Assembly (NCBI RefSeq): GCF_002288925.2
Contig: NW_022098045.1
Coordinates: 1,343,826 to 1,407,825 of the forward strand
Direction of reading: 5' to 3'
Source of the DNA: Delphinapterus leucas
Taxonomy: Eukaryota > Chordata > Mammalia > Artiodactyla > Monodontidae
Length of the DNA stretch: 64,000 bases
Of the stretch, positions 12,412-24,239 are shown piece by piece. The stretch's first letter is position 1. Each line of letters starts with the position of its first letter. A model generated the notes under the pieces. It was not told the DNA's origin, made no database searches, and saw only the letters and a list, made by a program, of their open reading frames with translations. Position numbers and translations under genes: made by a program.

Positions 12412-14620
12412 ATTTGGTCTATGTCATAGGAAAAATTACTCTGAAAGGATTCATTGCAAGAGGAAAGAGAGTTGGGTGAGATATCATATTTTGTATTTTT
12501 GATATTTGGGAAAAGCTCATTATTTTCTCTCATAACTAGTTACAGTCTAAAAAAATTGATTTTATGCATTCATTTACATCTCATCTTAAGAAACCTGCAT
12601 GCAAACTACTCCCCTAACAAGCATGTACCTGCAAAATGAATATTAACCATCAAATGTGTTAGAACAGACAAGAGGTCAAGATTCAGACTGAAAAGAAGTC
12701 ATTGGCTTTGACCATTAGGAGGTGACCTTAGCAAGTACAGATTCATTGTAGAGTGGAGGTAGGCGCCACTATGGACGAAAGACAGTATTATTCTTTTTCA
12801 GGAAAAATGATGAGTGAGTGCTAGATAGACAGGCAAGCTTGTGAGTCATTTTGGCACAAATACAACCTAATGTATCCAAGTAAGAGGGAGAGTCCATGAG
12901 ATAATCACCCCGAGAGAAAGATCACTCATCCTTTTTGCTGCACTCCTAGACCATAGATCTATAATGTAATCATAAAAGGTAACTGAAGAAGCAGTATGCA
13001 TGGTCAACAAAACATATTTTAAATGCTTATTCAATGATGCTGCCTATAGCAAACAGAATTTCTAAGAAAGAGTAAAATACTGCCCTTTCAATTGCAAAGT
13101 AATAAATGATCTAAATGTAATCTTATATTTTCTTCAAAATGAGAAAATGTTCTCCCCACCCCCAAGTATCTAGTAATGACTTGCCCAGGTATGTAAAATA
13201 AAATGCTTTATTAAAATAATATCTTCTGTATATGTGCTAGGTTTCCATCTTCTACCCCTACATTTATCCTCACATTCAAGCTATTTAAAAATACTGCTTT
13301 CCTAAATCAACTATACTCCAGTAACAATTTTAAAATAAAAAAAAAATACTCCTTTCCTGAGTTCCTTTCTTCTAGGCTTTTACCACTGTAACCCATGTAT
13401 GTGACATGATACATTTATTACATTTTTCTGTTTGTGGGCAGAAACTACATTAGAAAAAAATTTTGTCCCTGTACAACATATTGTGGGAATACTTTGAGCA
13501 CTCCTACTACCTCTTCCAGGGTCTGTGATAGACCAGGCAAATGGAAAAGTAACTGCTAACTGTAATAAAATGTAGAATTAAATATAAAGAGAAGGAACAT
13601 TCAACCACTCTACTACTCACCACACTCACATAACTGAGGTCCCTTGCTTCTCTCTTTCCAGATTAATGAGGGGAACACAAAATTTATATTCCATCAAGGA
13701 TTTTAGTCCTGCGGTAAATGAAGTTCTTTTAAAAAGAGGTAGAATATTAATTAGCATCCCTAAATGTTGTTCATTTTGCCAGTCTTTAACACTAAAAATG
13801 GAAGTGTTACAGAGCTTGCCAGGCAGCCACTTAAGACCCTCACCTGAAGGAACTCACGGCTCAGATAAGAGCTTCATCTGGAACCATCAAATCTCTTAGC
13901 ACAGATGTGTCTGATTTCCATGGCAAACCTTCCACGAGGCTTTAATTTTCACTTCATTCCATTTGCCTGTTTGGCTATGGCAGTTCTTTCACACAGTTTA
14001 GCTCTTAGGGCGCCAGTATTAACTGACATATTCTTATAAAAAATAGATTTGCCGCATAAGATATCTCACTCAGATAAAGTGAGTGTAAATTAAGTTTAGT
14101 TTTCCATCTCCATATAGAGATTTTAAAGGTCATTTATGTTATTTGTACGTATTGGGGTGGTATCTTGGTGACATTTCCTCTTTTCTTTGATAGAACCATT
14201 CTTATATTAAAAATAAAAAGCACGTATAAATTAGGAAAATAATGGTATCTGATTCCTTATAATGTATAGTTGATGCGTTACCTCTTCATGTTTGTTTCAT
14301 AAGACATGTCATAGTTTATCAGACATAAATTATCAAGTTTTAAATGTTTTGGAGTTCTTCAGTAATAGACTGTCTTATCCCTCACTAAAATATAATTTTA
14401 AAAATCATGCTTTCTATTTCTTCATTGCAGCTAATTTGTAATAAAAGTTGATTATGTTGACTATCTGGCTACATGTTTTATTTTAGAGTGAGGATTTGCA
14501 TGCATAATACCACTAACAAAGACTATCATCCAAACAGCAGTATTTGAAAGCATACAATATTTTTTTTTCACTAGGATCTAAAGAAACAAAGGTAAGTAAG
14601 ACCAAACCATTTCTCCTCCA
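12412..14620. other. Non-coding sequence, largely single-copy in appearance
   Basis: No gene recognised. Around 13304-13345 there is a short fragment resembling an L1 3' terminus ('caactatactccagtaa' then an A-rich run). The rest is AT-rich. Confidence 0.45.
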
Positions 14621-14624
14621 TCCT

Positions 14625-15490
14625 CTTTTTTTAAACATTTTAGTTTGAGATAACTGCAGATTCACATATAGTTGTAAGAAATAATACAGAGAGATCCCAT
14701 GTACTATTGACCAAGTTTCCCAACATGGTAACGTCTTACGTAACTATAGTATACTACTACAGCCAGGAGTTTGACATTGATACAATTCATTGACCTTACT
14801 CGGATTTTGCCAAGTCTTATATACTCTTATGTGTGTTTGTCTTTAGTTCTGGGCAATTTTATACCGTGTGCAGATTTGTTTGACCACCATGACAATCAAG
14901 ATACAGAAGAGTTCCAGCCCAAGGATCCCTCATGCTACCCTTTTATAGCAATAACCACCTCCTCTCTCCAACTTCCTTAAGCCCTGGCAACCACTTATCT
15001 GTTCGCCATTTCTAGAATTTTGTGATCTCTATGTTATATAAATGAAACCACATAGTATAAAAAACTTCGAGATCAGGGCTTCCCTGGTGGCGCAGTGGTT
15101 GAGAGTCTGCCTGCCGATGCAGGGGACGCGGGTTCGTGCCCCGGTCCGGGAGGATCCCACGTGCCGCGGAGCGGCTGGGCCCGTGAGCCAAGGCCGCTGA
15201 GCCTGCGCGTCCGGAGCCTGTGCTTTGCAACGGGAGAGGCCACAACAGTGAGAGGCCCACGTACCACCAAAAAAAAAAAACAGAAAAACTTCGAGATTGA
15301 CCTTTTCCACTCAGCATAATTCTGTTGATTTGCTTTTGCACATTTGGCAAAAAACAGTTGTGTATGTTTGTGTGGGTTTCCTTCTGGGTTCTCTATTTTG
15401 TTCCATTGATCTACACGTCTATCCCCAAATTGATCTATATATTTATCTCATTTCTATTAAAATCCACACAAGTTTTTTTGTGTGGACATA
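14625..15490 (-). mobile_element. Old L1 3' region, antisense, split by a SINE
   Basis: 'acagagagatcccatgtactattgacc', 'cttactcggattttgcc', 'ccctggcaaccacttatctgtt' and, beyond the SINE, 'ttctattttgttccattgatctacacgtctatcc' are reverse-strand L1M text. A CHR-2 SINE lies inside. Confidence 0.7.
15061..15297 (+). mobile_element. CHR-2-type SINE nested in old L1
   Basis: The body (15074-15284) closely matches the 12.2-kb copy and ends in an A run. AAAACTTCGAGAT is repeated at 15061-15073 and 15285-15297 as the target-site duplication. Confidence 0.95.
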
Positions 15491-15494
15491 GGCA

Positions 15495-16190
15495 AGGTTA
15501 TTCTAAACTTTATATAGAAGGGCACAGGGCCTTGAATGGTTAAAACAACTCTGAAAAGAAGAAAGTAGAAGGAATCACTCTACTTGATGCTAAGGCTTCC
15601 TATTGATATATAGCTACATTCATAAAGGCAATGTGGTATTGGTACAAAAATTAACTCAAAATGGATCAGAGATCTAAATGTAAAACTTCAACAGTATAAA
15701 AACATCTAGAAGAAAATAGGAGGAAATATTTGTGACCTTGGTTAGAAAAAGATAAAATTCATAAACTGGACTTCATAAAAGTTAAGAACTTCAACTCTTC
15801 AAAAGCCTGACTGAACCTTTACTGATATACTACCTGATCAGGGCATATAAAGGAGAAGGCTAATAATTGATTTAGTAATTCTTAGTTGACCTCCCACTAC
15901 CCGCCTCTGAAAAAATTTAGAGGCCAAAAGTGCAGTGAACACTTGGAGAGGGTATTTTATTGGAGAAAACTGGTGAAGGACAGATTAGGAGAAAATATTT
16001 GCAAACCACACATCTGATAAATGACTTGTATATAGAATATATAAACATCTCTCAAAATTCAATGTTAAGAAAACAAACCCAGTGAAAGCTTGGCAAAAGA
16101 TTTAAGCAAACACTCACTGACGATATAACAGACACATGGAAATATGCTCACCACTATTACCATTAGGGAAATGGAAATTAAAACCACACT
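15495..16190 (+). mobile_element. Old L1 ORF2 3' part, sense, interrupted
   Basis: It reads 'ttattctaaactttatatagaaggg', 'gcaatgtggtattggtacaaaaattaactcaaaatggatc', 'gaaaatattt.tgaccttgg', then after a 170-bp interruption 'ggagaaaatatttgcaaaccacacatctgataaatgac' and 'cattagggaaatggaaattaaaaccac'. These are ordered pieces of L1 ORF2 and there is no open frame. Confidence 0.8.
15812..15981 (+). repeat. Local duplication, copy A (inside L1)
   Basis: About 170 bp from TGAAC to GAAGGAC match 18197-18368 at roughly nine bases in ten. This copy cleanly interrupts L1 ORF2 sequence, replacing a few dozen L1 bases. No poly-A tail or target-site duplication is visible. Confidence 0.9.
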
Positions 16191-16195
16191 GACGT

Positions 16196-17931
16196 AGATA
16201 AGGCCAAAAGACGGTGGAGTAGAAAGACCCTCAGCTCACCTGCTTTCACAAGCACACCAAGATCACAACTGTCTGCAGAAACACCATCTATGAAAAAGAC
16301 CAAAATCTACCAGAAAACATCTACAACTAAACACAACAGGAAGGAACCACAACGAGCCAGGCAGACTCGCAATACAATCAAGTCCCACACCCAATGGTGG
16401 GCGACGTACAAACTGGAGAATAATTATACTGCAGAGGTTCTTCCGCAGGAGTGAGAGTTCTGAGCCCCAAGCTGGGCTCCCCAGCCCAGGGGACCTGCAC
16501 CAGGAAGACAAGCCCCGGGAGCGTTTGGCTTTGAAGGCCAGCGGGGCTTAATTTCAGGAGCCCCACAGGACCAGGGGTAAAAGAGACTCCGCTCTTAAAG
16601 GATGCACACGAAACCTCACACGCACCTCACCAGAACTAAAGCACTAATTTGATAAAAGCCTTGGCCAGACCTACCTGCTGGTCTTGGAGAGTCTCCTGGA
16701 GAGGCTGGGGGTGGCTGTAGCTCACGCTGGGGACACAGACTCTAGCCTACTGGCAGCCACACTCAAAAACTCCTTCTATCCTGTGGAAGCCGGAAGACGC
16801 TGCTTTCAGGCGCCTGGTGAGATCCGCCCTCTGGCTCATTAGCACTAACACCTGGTCCCACCCAACAGCCTGCAGCTGCCTAAAGACTTTCTGAACCCAC
16901 AGAAGTCTCTAGACAAGCCTCTACACAAGGCCCTGCACACCAGAGTGCCAAGACAAAGCTCCACCCACCGGTGGGCAGGCACCCATCCTGCCCTCCTGGA
17001 GGCCTGCAAGAGCCTCTTAACCAGCTTCACCCACCAGGGGGCAGACACCAGGCCCATGAAAACCACAATCCTGCCGTCTCTGGGCCCAGCCTGCCCACAG
17101 CAGACCAGACCCTACCCTGGGACCACCTGGGACCCAGCCATGCCCACTAGCAGGCCAACAGAAGCCTCGGGACACCCCAGACCCCAAACCCAATTGTGTC
17201 AGGAACTACCCCCCCGGCCCCAGCAATGTGACACCAGATCTGGAGACTACTAATCCCAGGATCTGGCTTCACCCACTAGTGGTGGTGATGGGCAACAGCC
17301 CCAGAGTCTTCTGGATCCTGACTCTGCCCACCAGCGAGCCAGCACTAGCCCTGGGGCCCGCCGGGGTTCTGTAGTCAGCTGCTTCATGACCAGGCCCCGC
17401 TAATGAGAAGCCAGCATCTGCACAAGGCAGGACCTGGCAACCAACCAGGCTAAGGGGCCAACCAAGCTGTCCAGGCTGCCCACATAGTTGGACGGCCATG
17501 ACAGAAGGACCCAAGAATCCCCCTTAGGGGGAACCCCTAGAGCATATAGTTTGGGTGATGAGAGGGGCGTACACTGCTGGGATAAATGCCTCCTACAGAA
17601 GGCCACTTCTCCAAGGTCGAGAAATGTAACTAACCTACCACACACATAAAAATACCAATAGCGACTTAGACAAAATGATGCAGCAGAGGAACATGTTCCA
17701 GACGAAGGAACAAGATAACACCCTAGAAGAAGAACTAAGTGAAGTGGAGATAGGCAATCTACCTGACAAAGAGTTCAGAGTAAAATGATCGTAAAGATGA
17801 TGAAAGAACTCAAGAGAATGGATGCACAGAGCAGAAGTTTTAAACAAAGAGTTAGAAAGTATAAAGAGCAACCAGAGATGAATACAATAATTGAAATTAA
17901 AAATACACTAGAAGGAGCCAGGAGCAGACAG
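16196..17931 (+). mobile_element. L1 5' end (5' UTR plus start of ORF1), lacking the rest
   Basis: 'aaaagacggtggagtagaaagaccctcagctcac' starts the GC-rich cetartiodactyl-type L1 5' UTR. It ends with 'gacgaaggaacaagataacaccctagaagaagaact' and a short ORF1-like coiled-coil stretch (about 17785-17931). No 3' half follows; the sequence stops at a DNA transposon. The predicted frames inside are UTR noise apart from the ORF1 beginning. Confidence 0.85.
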
Positions 17932-18139
17932 CAGGGATGGGCAAACTACTACTGCCTGTTTGTTTTTTTTAAAAAGATAAAGGTCTATTAGAACAGAGCT
18001 ATGCTTGTTTGTTTATGTATTGTCTACAGCTGTTTTGTACTATACAACAGAGTTGAGTAGTTTATTACAGAGAACTTTTGGCACACAAAGCCAAAAATAT
18101 TTACTCTCTGGTTTCTTACAGAAAGTTTGTTGACCTCTG
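17932..18139. mobile_element. hAT-type DNA transposon (non-autonomous)
   Basis: Terminal inverted repeats CAGGGATGGGCAAACT and (reverse) CAGAGGTCAACAAACT enclose 'tctattagaacagagctatgcttgtttgtttatgtattgtctac' and 'acaacagagttgagtag', a common mammalian hAT-type MER element. I do not see a clean 8-bp target duplication. Confidence 0.75.
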
Positions 18140-18196
18140 GTGTAAAGTATAATTCCTATAATAATCCCATGTCCCATATGGTTCTTCCTTCCTGGA

Positions 18197-18368
18197 TGAA
18201 CCCTTACTGATATACCACCTGACTAGGACATACAAAGGAGAAGGCTAATAATTGATTTAGTAATTCTTAGCTGACTTCCCACTACCCACCTCTGAAAAAA
18301 TTTAGAGAGGCCAAGAGTTCAGTGAACACTTGGAGAGGGTATTTTGTTGGAGAAAATTCGAGAAGGAC
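18197..18368 (+). repeat. Local duplication, copy A' (probable source)
   Basis: Matches 15812-15981. Here the sequence continues into non-L1 flanks on both sides, so this is more likely the donor copy. Confidence 0.9.
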
Positions 18369-18369
18369 T

Positions 18370-19460
18370 ATAGCATTTTCCCTTGCCTAAGGTTTCCCCA
18401 GACTACTACTATAACATACACACTTCATAAGCAGGAGACAGGGATATTCCTACCAACATCCAGCCTAGTCGGGGAGTGGGATGGAGGTAAGAGGGAATTT
18501 AAGAAGTCCACCATGAGTTGGAGACTAAAGACGCAGACTTAGTGGGTGAGAGGCTGGCTGACGCTGCCTATGGTAGCAGATGAGTGGCTGTTTTCGGAAA
18601 AGAACTGTACTCCCAATACTACTTCAATAGGACGGCCCTCAGCAAAACATAGAATTATTATTATTGTTTGCTCCCAGCTTCTTTATGTCATTGGTATCTT
18701 AAACTTCCAGGAAACTAAATAATCTTCAACTATGAAAGAGGAGGAAAGAAAGTCTATTGGGACAAAGGACCAATAACTTGGATTTTTACTTTTTCATATT
18801 TTGCATTTCAAGATTTAGCCATGAGGTTGTTTGGGGTTTTTTCCCAGCATTTTTTTTTTACTCTCCTCCCTTTCCCTTACATGCCCTAATCTATTTTTTT
18901 TTCTTTTGTTCAACTAAATATATGTCATGTTGAGATTATCACAGAATAAAATATGTTTCAATTTTAGATTTGTTTCTGCATATTTGCCTAGGCAAATGAT
19001 GTTCTATTACATTTTTTCACTTTTTATTGACATAATTACTGATTAAGAAGAGCAACTGAATTATGTCAGGTTCAGTGAATTAGATCTGGGAGACAATTTA
19101 GATGTAAAGAGTTGTTAATTGCTATCTAATTAAAAATGAAAGCCTCTGAACCACCCTACAATGACTACCCTTCCACTCCTCTCCATAGTACATGATGTCT
19201 TAGTAGAGAAAACTAAAATTTTGAAATGACATGAATGGGCAAAACTCAAATGACATTTTGGTAATTCCTGAGACTACCAGTTAAGACATGTATGCATATT
19301 GTCATAGCAAGCCAAAATCTAAGAGAGGAAAGAATGGGGTAGAAGGATGGATTTCCTCATCTTATAAACAGGAAGAGGGCAGGAGCTGTGTCTGTCTTGC
19401 GTGATACATACTAAGAAGATGCTCAATAATGACTGCTTGTCATCAGTGTGCCCCACAGGG
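18370..19460. other. Non-coding sequence without recognised features
   Basis: No gene or repeat family recognised; T-rich stretches at about 18850-18910. Confidence 0.45.
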
Positions 19461-19461
19461 T

Positions 19462-19807
19462 CCTTGTGAACATTCTTTTTCTTTTTTTAATAAATTTATT
19501 TATTTATTTATTTTTGGCTGAGTTGGGTCTTTATTGCTGTGTGTGGGCCCTCCCCAGGTGCGGTAAGCAGGGGCCACTCCTCGCTGAGGTGCGTGGGCTT
19601 CTCATCGCCGTGGCCTCTCCCCTTGTGGAGCATGGGCTCCAGGCTCACTGGGTATAGAGCCCAGGCTCAGCAGCTGTGGCGCTTGGGCTTAGCCGCTCTG
19701 TGGCACGCGGGATCCTCCCGGACCAGGGCTTGAACCTGCGTCCCCGCATTGCCAGGTGGACCCTCAACCACTGTGCCACCAGGGAAGCCCCCTTGTGAAC
19801 ATTCTTT
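19462..19807 (-). mobile_element. CHR-1-type SINE, antisense
   Basis: The body at 19479-19790 reads in reverse: an AAATA tail at the left ('ataaatttatttattta'), 'gttgggtctttattgctg', ending 'ccaccagggaagccc'. CCTTGTGAACATTCTTT flanks both ends (19462-19478; 19791-19807) as target-site duplication. Confidence 0.95.
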
Positions 19808-19809
19808 AT

Positions 19810-21630
19810 GTGAAATAATGCATAGAGAATTACTGAGTACCAAGACATAGTAAGTGTAAAATAAATGTCTTTTCCTTGGTATCACCTGTTACATGCTTAG
19901 TGATCAAAGTACCAATCATTGGTCTCTGCTGAAGGCTAAAAGTGTTTTTTAAAATAGTCCATGAACTAGCTTAGACAGGATACAAAGATTTAGACCCCTT
20001 TTGTTTTGCAATATGGAAAACGTTTCAGCTTTTTGAAGCCCTCAAAGTCTTCTAAGTAAATAGTTCTGATGGTTTGGAACACAGATGTCATTAACAACTC
20101 TATTTCTGTCAGTCTGACTATAGGCAGGCTACATTATTTTAAGCTATTCTTGTCACCTGTAATGTTCTACTGAGGCCTCTTAGCATGTGAGCTGATAAAC
20201 TGACCATTAAAAAACAGATCTTAATTAGGTAAGGGTATTCTGGAAATTCAGATACAGAGAAGTAATTTACATATAACTACATGGGTTTTTGTTCTGATTT
20301 TTTCCTGATTATAAGAAAATAATCTTATGTCTATTTATTTGAACATTTTATTTTTTTTCATAGCGGAGATATATTTAATCTATTTTTATATATCTTTATT
20401 GGATACTTGAACATTTTAAACTATATAACAGAAAAAATTGAAATTGATGGATTATATTAGTTCTGTTTAGTATTCAAAATACTTTACAATCACATTACTC
20501 ATACTGTATGCAATTCTTCAAAAATGGATCCTCTTAAAGAAAAACATTTTGAAAGAGTATTAACAATTTATTGCTAATGCAGAATAAAAAGAAAAATGAT
20601 TATTGGTAGAGATTGATAATTGAAAAATATGAGTTGTGGTCCACACAGCAGTTTGCTAGAAATATGTTTAAGACCCACTAGAGAGTCTGTGAATTGCTTT
20701 ACTAAAAGCCTTATTGTTTGCTGCTGTTGCTAATGCACTGGAAAGAAAAATTAAAACAAAATAACATTCAAAAGTTTCCATGGACCTTGGTGTTTCTCCT
20801 GGAAAGACAGCTAATATGATTTTCTACTACTTTCTACTTATAGATTGTTGCAGGAGCAGACAGACTTGGCTAAAAATATAATCTAGGAAAAGCAAACCAA
20901 AACTTGAAATTTTGCTGGTTATATAGGTTGCTTGGATTTAAGCATTAGTAAATTATTCTCTTATTTAGGTAATCTTTATTCAGTTGTGACAGGTGAAACC
21001 CCTGTAAAGGATCTAGAAAAGTCAGAGAAATAAATTAACTTTCTGAATAACAAAAATTTGAGATTTTTCCCTAGACTGAGGATAAAAGGGCATTTGTTTG
21101 CTTTCTGGAAGCAGATGGCTAGGATTCCTGGAAGGGAGAAAATTGAAGGGAATGAATGGGGAGGGTAAGAGAAGTTCCCACCAGTTGAGGTTAAAATAAA
21201 TTTCCCCAGCAAAACCTTTTATTATGGTAGGTATGGCTGGGGAATTTAAGGAAAATGCTATCTAACATTCAATTTAAGGTTGTTTCCATTTCTGGCTCTG
21301 CTGCAATTCCCCAACATCATCCCAGATCAAATAGTCTAACATAAGTGTACTTTAAAAATTTAGAGGGGAGAGGCCAAGAAGGCAAAAAGGAACAGATAAT
21401 TTAATGAGAGCCAGAATCTGGGATAGGAAGGAACCAGATGCCCCATTTCACCATTTCACTCCACATGCCTGCACATGTAAATAAATGTTAGTAGTCTTAA
21501 CACAGACCTAACGTCTGAATTTCCTTCAGAAATTCTGAAATATTTTGATCCCTAAAAATAACTTTAGGTTATATATGTTTAAATTCTAATTTCATACTTG
21601 ATATTGTCAACCTTTATAATAAAAAGGTTA
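19810..21630. other. AT-rich non-coding sequence
   Basis: No credible gene or repeat family was recognised. Confidence 0.45.
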
Positions 21631-21639
21631 AGTGGTTTA

Positions 21640-22030
21640 GCCAGCAAAATCGAGTTTATTCAGGAATAGTAGAGGAATTGCAACTTGAGACAAACTCTGG
21701 CTAACCATAGGCAAGTCTGGAGCACAGAACAGGAGAGCGTTCTTTTGTAGAGGGAAGGAGGAAGTTGGGAGGGGTAGTTTGAATGAAAGTTCACTGGAGG
21801 AGAGCAAGAATTCGGGGTTGTGGCGGCTTCTCATTGGTTGAGTTGCAGCAGTTTCTCATTGGCTGGGTTGTTGCTAAGCGTCGAGAAAATCTTCCTTCTT
21901 CCTGTTGGGGTATATAAAGTAAGATTCTTCCTGCTGGGGTATGTAAAGTATGCTGCCACAGGTGGTACTAGTGGTGCATGTGTGGTACATGTGTGAGCAC
22001 TCTTCCTTCAGGGCTTTCCGATTCCATTTG
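21640..22030 (-). mobile_element. Endogenous retrovirus LTR, antisense (solo)
   Basis: On the minus strand the order is two near-identical TATA-like blocks ('tactttacataccccagcag' and 'tactttatataccccaacag'), CAAT-like 'ccaatgagaa' repeats, a C-rich stretch, then 'cctgaataaactcg', a polyadenylation signal. This looks like U3-R-U5 of a gamma-type LTR. Edges are approximate and no internal viral genes are adjacent. Confidence 0.6.
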
Positions 22031-22284
22031 GAATGGGGCTTTTCCTTTATTCATTTCCACAGTATATAAATTTGATATCAAACTTAATATTTGATCATTC
22101 TACTGCTGCTCAGATAATGTATTTTCAATATTCAATATTCTGTGCTTCAAAAATTAATAGTTTTTAATTATCCATAAAATATTCATATTTTACAAGTGAG
22201 GAAATTGGTTACTTCAAACTAAGATGAATCAGTAACTCAAGAACTAAGTTCATAACTTAAGAATTGATAATGAAACTGTATCAA

Positions 22285-22490
22285 CTTTGCATTCAAACGA
22301 ATTCAAATTTTGGCTTTGTTGCTTATTTTCTGTATGATGATGAATAAGTTACTTATTCTTTTGAATTTTCAGTCTTTTCATTTATGATATAGGGATAATA
22401 TACATGAATTTCAGAGTTGCTGGGATGATTAACTGAAATAATAAATGTAAAGAAGCTAATATGTGACTCAAAATTCTAGCTATTAGTAGA
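22285..22490 (+). mobile_element. MIR SINE
   Basis: 'gaataagttacttattcttttgaattttcagtcttttcatttatgatatagggataatata' and 'gctgggatgattaactgaaataataaatgtaaag' follow MIR order, diverged. Confidence 0.7.
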
Positions 22491-22499
22491 ACATTCCTA

Positions 22500-22562
22500 T
22501 CTCTATAATAATGATAATGATAACAATGATAATAGTAATATTACAAAAACAATAATAATAGT
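22500..22562 (+). repeat. Degenerate (AAT/GAT)n simple repeat
   Basis: Runs of AATGATAATGATAACAATG and AATAATAATAGTAAC-type units. Confidence 0.8.
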
Positions 22563-22569
22563 AACAGTA

Positions 22570-23335
22570 TCATTTTTTTCCCAATTTGTTTGTCATCTTT
22601 AAGCTCAGATAGGATAGGAAGGTTTGCTTGTTTTTTTTTTCCTTTGCATATCATTATTAGGATATTGAACTTGTGGAAAGGAGGTTTCCTATTAATATAA
22701 TTTCTTGAATTTGTTTGACAAGTGTAATAAAATATGGCATCTGAACAAAAAGGTAGTTATGCTGTAACTGAACACATCAAAGAGCAAAGAATGGGACGTG
22801 ATGTAGACTTCAGAAATTTCCTAAGTGTTGTTAGAAAACTACTGGCAAGAAAATGGTTTACTTTAGGGCTGTTATTTTCAACAATCTAGGCAGAACTCAG
22901 AGGTCTGAGAAGTATCTTTCTATGCATTCTATGCATTTTCCCTTTTCATAACTTCATATTGAGATAAAGGATTCCATTTTCTTGTCAATGACAGTATCCA
23001 GTTGCTAAAATATAATTATTTGAAAACAGTTTTTAAGAGCTAGTTTTCTTTAGAGGAAAAAGAAATATCTGTTCTATTTCTACTTATCTATACATTAAAT
23101 AATAAAGTTCCATTAAGAAAAATTAAATAAATACTTTGTCACAAAAATCTCTTTGTTCTGAACATTACTTCATTTTAACAAATTTATTGAGATAATTCAC
23201 ATACCATGCAGTTCACTGACTTCTGTACATTAATTCTTGAAAGATATACTTAGTCCCATGAAATCTAAGATTCCAAAGATAAAGTCAAAATAAACATATT
23301 TATGTTAAATATCCAATCTGTAAAAAGGACTAGAG
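22570..23335. other. AT-rich non-coding sequence
   Basis: Around 23175-23225 a short block ('tttattgagataattcacataccatgcagttcac') resembles the antisense 3' end of an old L1. Nothing else was recognised. Confidence 0.4.
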
Positions 23336-23339
23336 GAGA

Positions 23340-24230
23340 ATAGAGTAGGTCCTCAGGGGAGACAGATATTTACAATACATTTTTCTCTCAGGCAATAACA
23401 CTTAAATTAGAGGAATTGGATATAGGTACATAAGATATTTAAAGAAGGCTATACATAAGTAAGATATTTAAACAGCTTATATACAATATGATATAAGAGA
23501 TATCATGATAGTCAAGGACTTACAATAATCAAATACATGGCATAAAATTAGAGTGATTTAGGGATTTGGGGGAAGAATATATATTTCACACTAGGTTAGT
23601 CAATGAAAATTTCCTAGATGAGATAAGATTTATGCTGTGAGTTTAAAGAAGACAGAGCAAAAGGGACATGTCCCTGGGTAAAGATTAAAAAATGGGTAAA
23701 AACATGTACAAAGGCAAAGAAGTGGAAAACCCTAAGACACCCTCAAGGAACAATGTGTGGAAAAAAAGTTAGCTGGAGTGGAATGTTCCTCTTGAGGAGA
23801 ACTGCACATATATTCTCCAACTGGGATACTCATGAGTAAGGCTGCTAGCCAGGAGTTCCACAAAGCCACAAGACATGCAGCATACTTTCCTGAAATATTA
23901 CATTTTTACAGGAGTAACTAATTGAAAGTATGATGTTTGTTTTTGAAAAATTCAGATATATTGTGAAGTGAAAACTTATAAGTCATTTGTTAAGTGTTTA
24001 AGCTACTCCCACAAGTTTAATGGGTATGGGTTCATTCTCCTTAGCTACTTGAGTCCTTTAGTTCCACTAGTGGAATAACCTGAGTATTGAGAATTGAAGA
24101 TAAGGGTGATGAGATCCATTAGGTTTAGCTTGTGAAGGAACTTGAATGTCAGATTAATGAGTTTGGACTTCACTTGGTGGGAGTGAGAAGCCTTTGAAGA
24201 ATGCTAAAGAGTAGGAAAACACAAAAAATA
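23340..24230 (+). mobile_element. L2 3' region, fragmented
   Basis: Two parts resemble the L2 3' UTR: 'gaaaatttcctagatgagataagatttatgctgtgagtttaaag...gtacaaaggcaaagaag' and 'gtgaaggaacttgaatgtcagattaatgagtttggacttc...gagaagcctttgaagaatg'. A piece of unassigned sequence lies between them. Confidence 0.5.
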
Positions 24231-24239
24231 CACTATTTT

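Noticed and set aside
15012..15350. Minus-strand frames of about 65-112 aa rich in Arg, Pro and Gly
   Set aside because: They lie in the CHR-2 SINE and its A tail; similar frames recur in the 12.2-kb SINE copy, so they are repeat translations.
16263..17645. GC-rich cluster of several 60-100 codon frames on both strands
   Set aside because: This is the L1 5' UTR, which is GC-rich and stop-poor by composition; no protein family is recognisable except the short ORF1 start near 17785.
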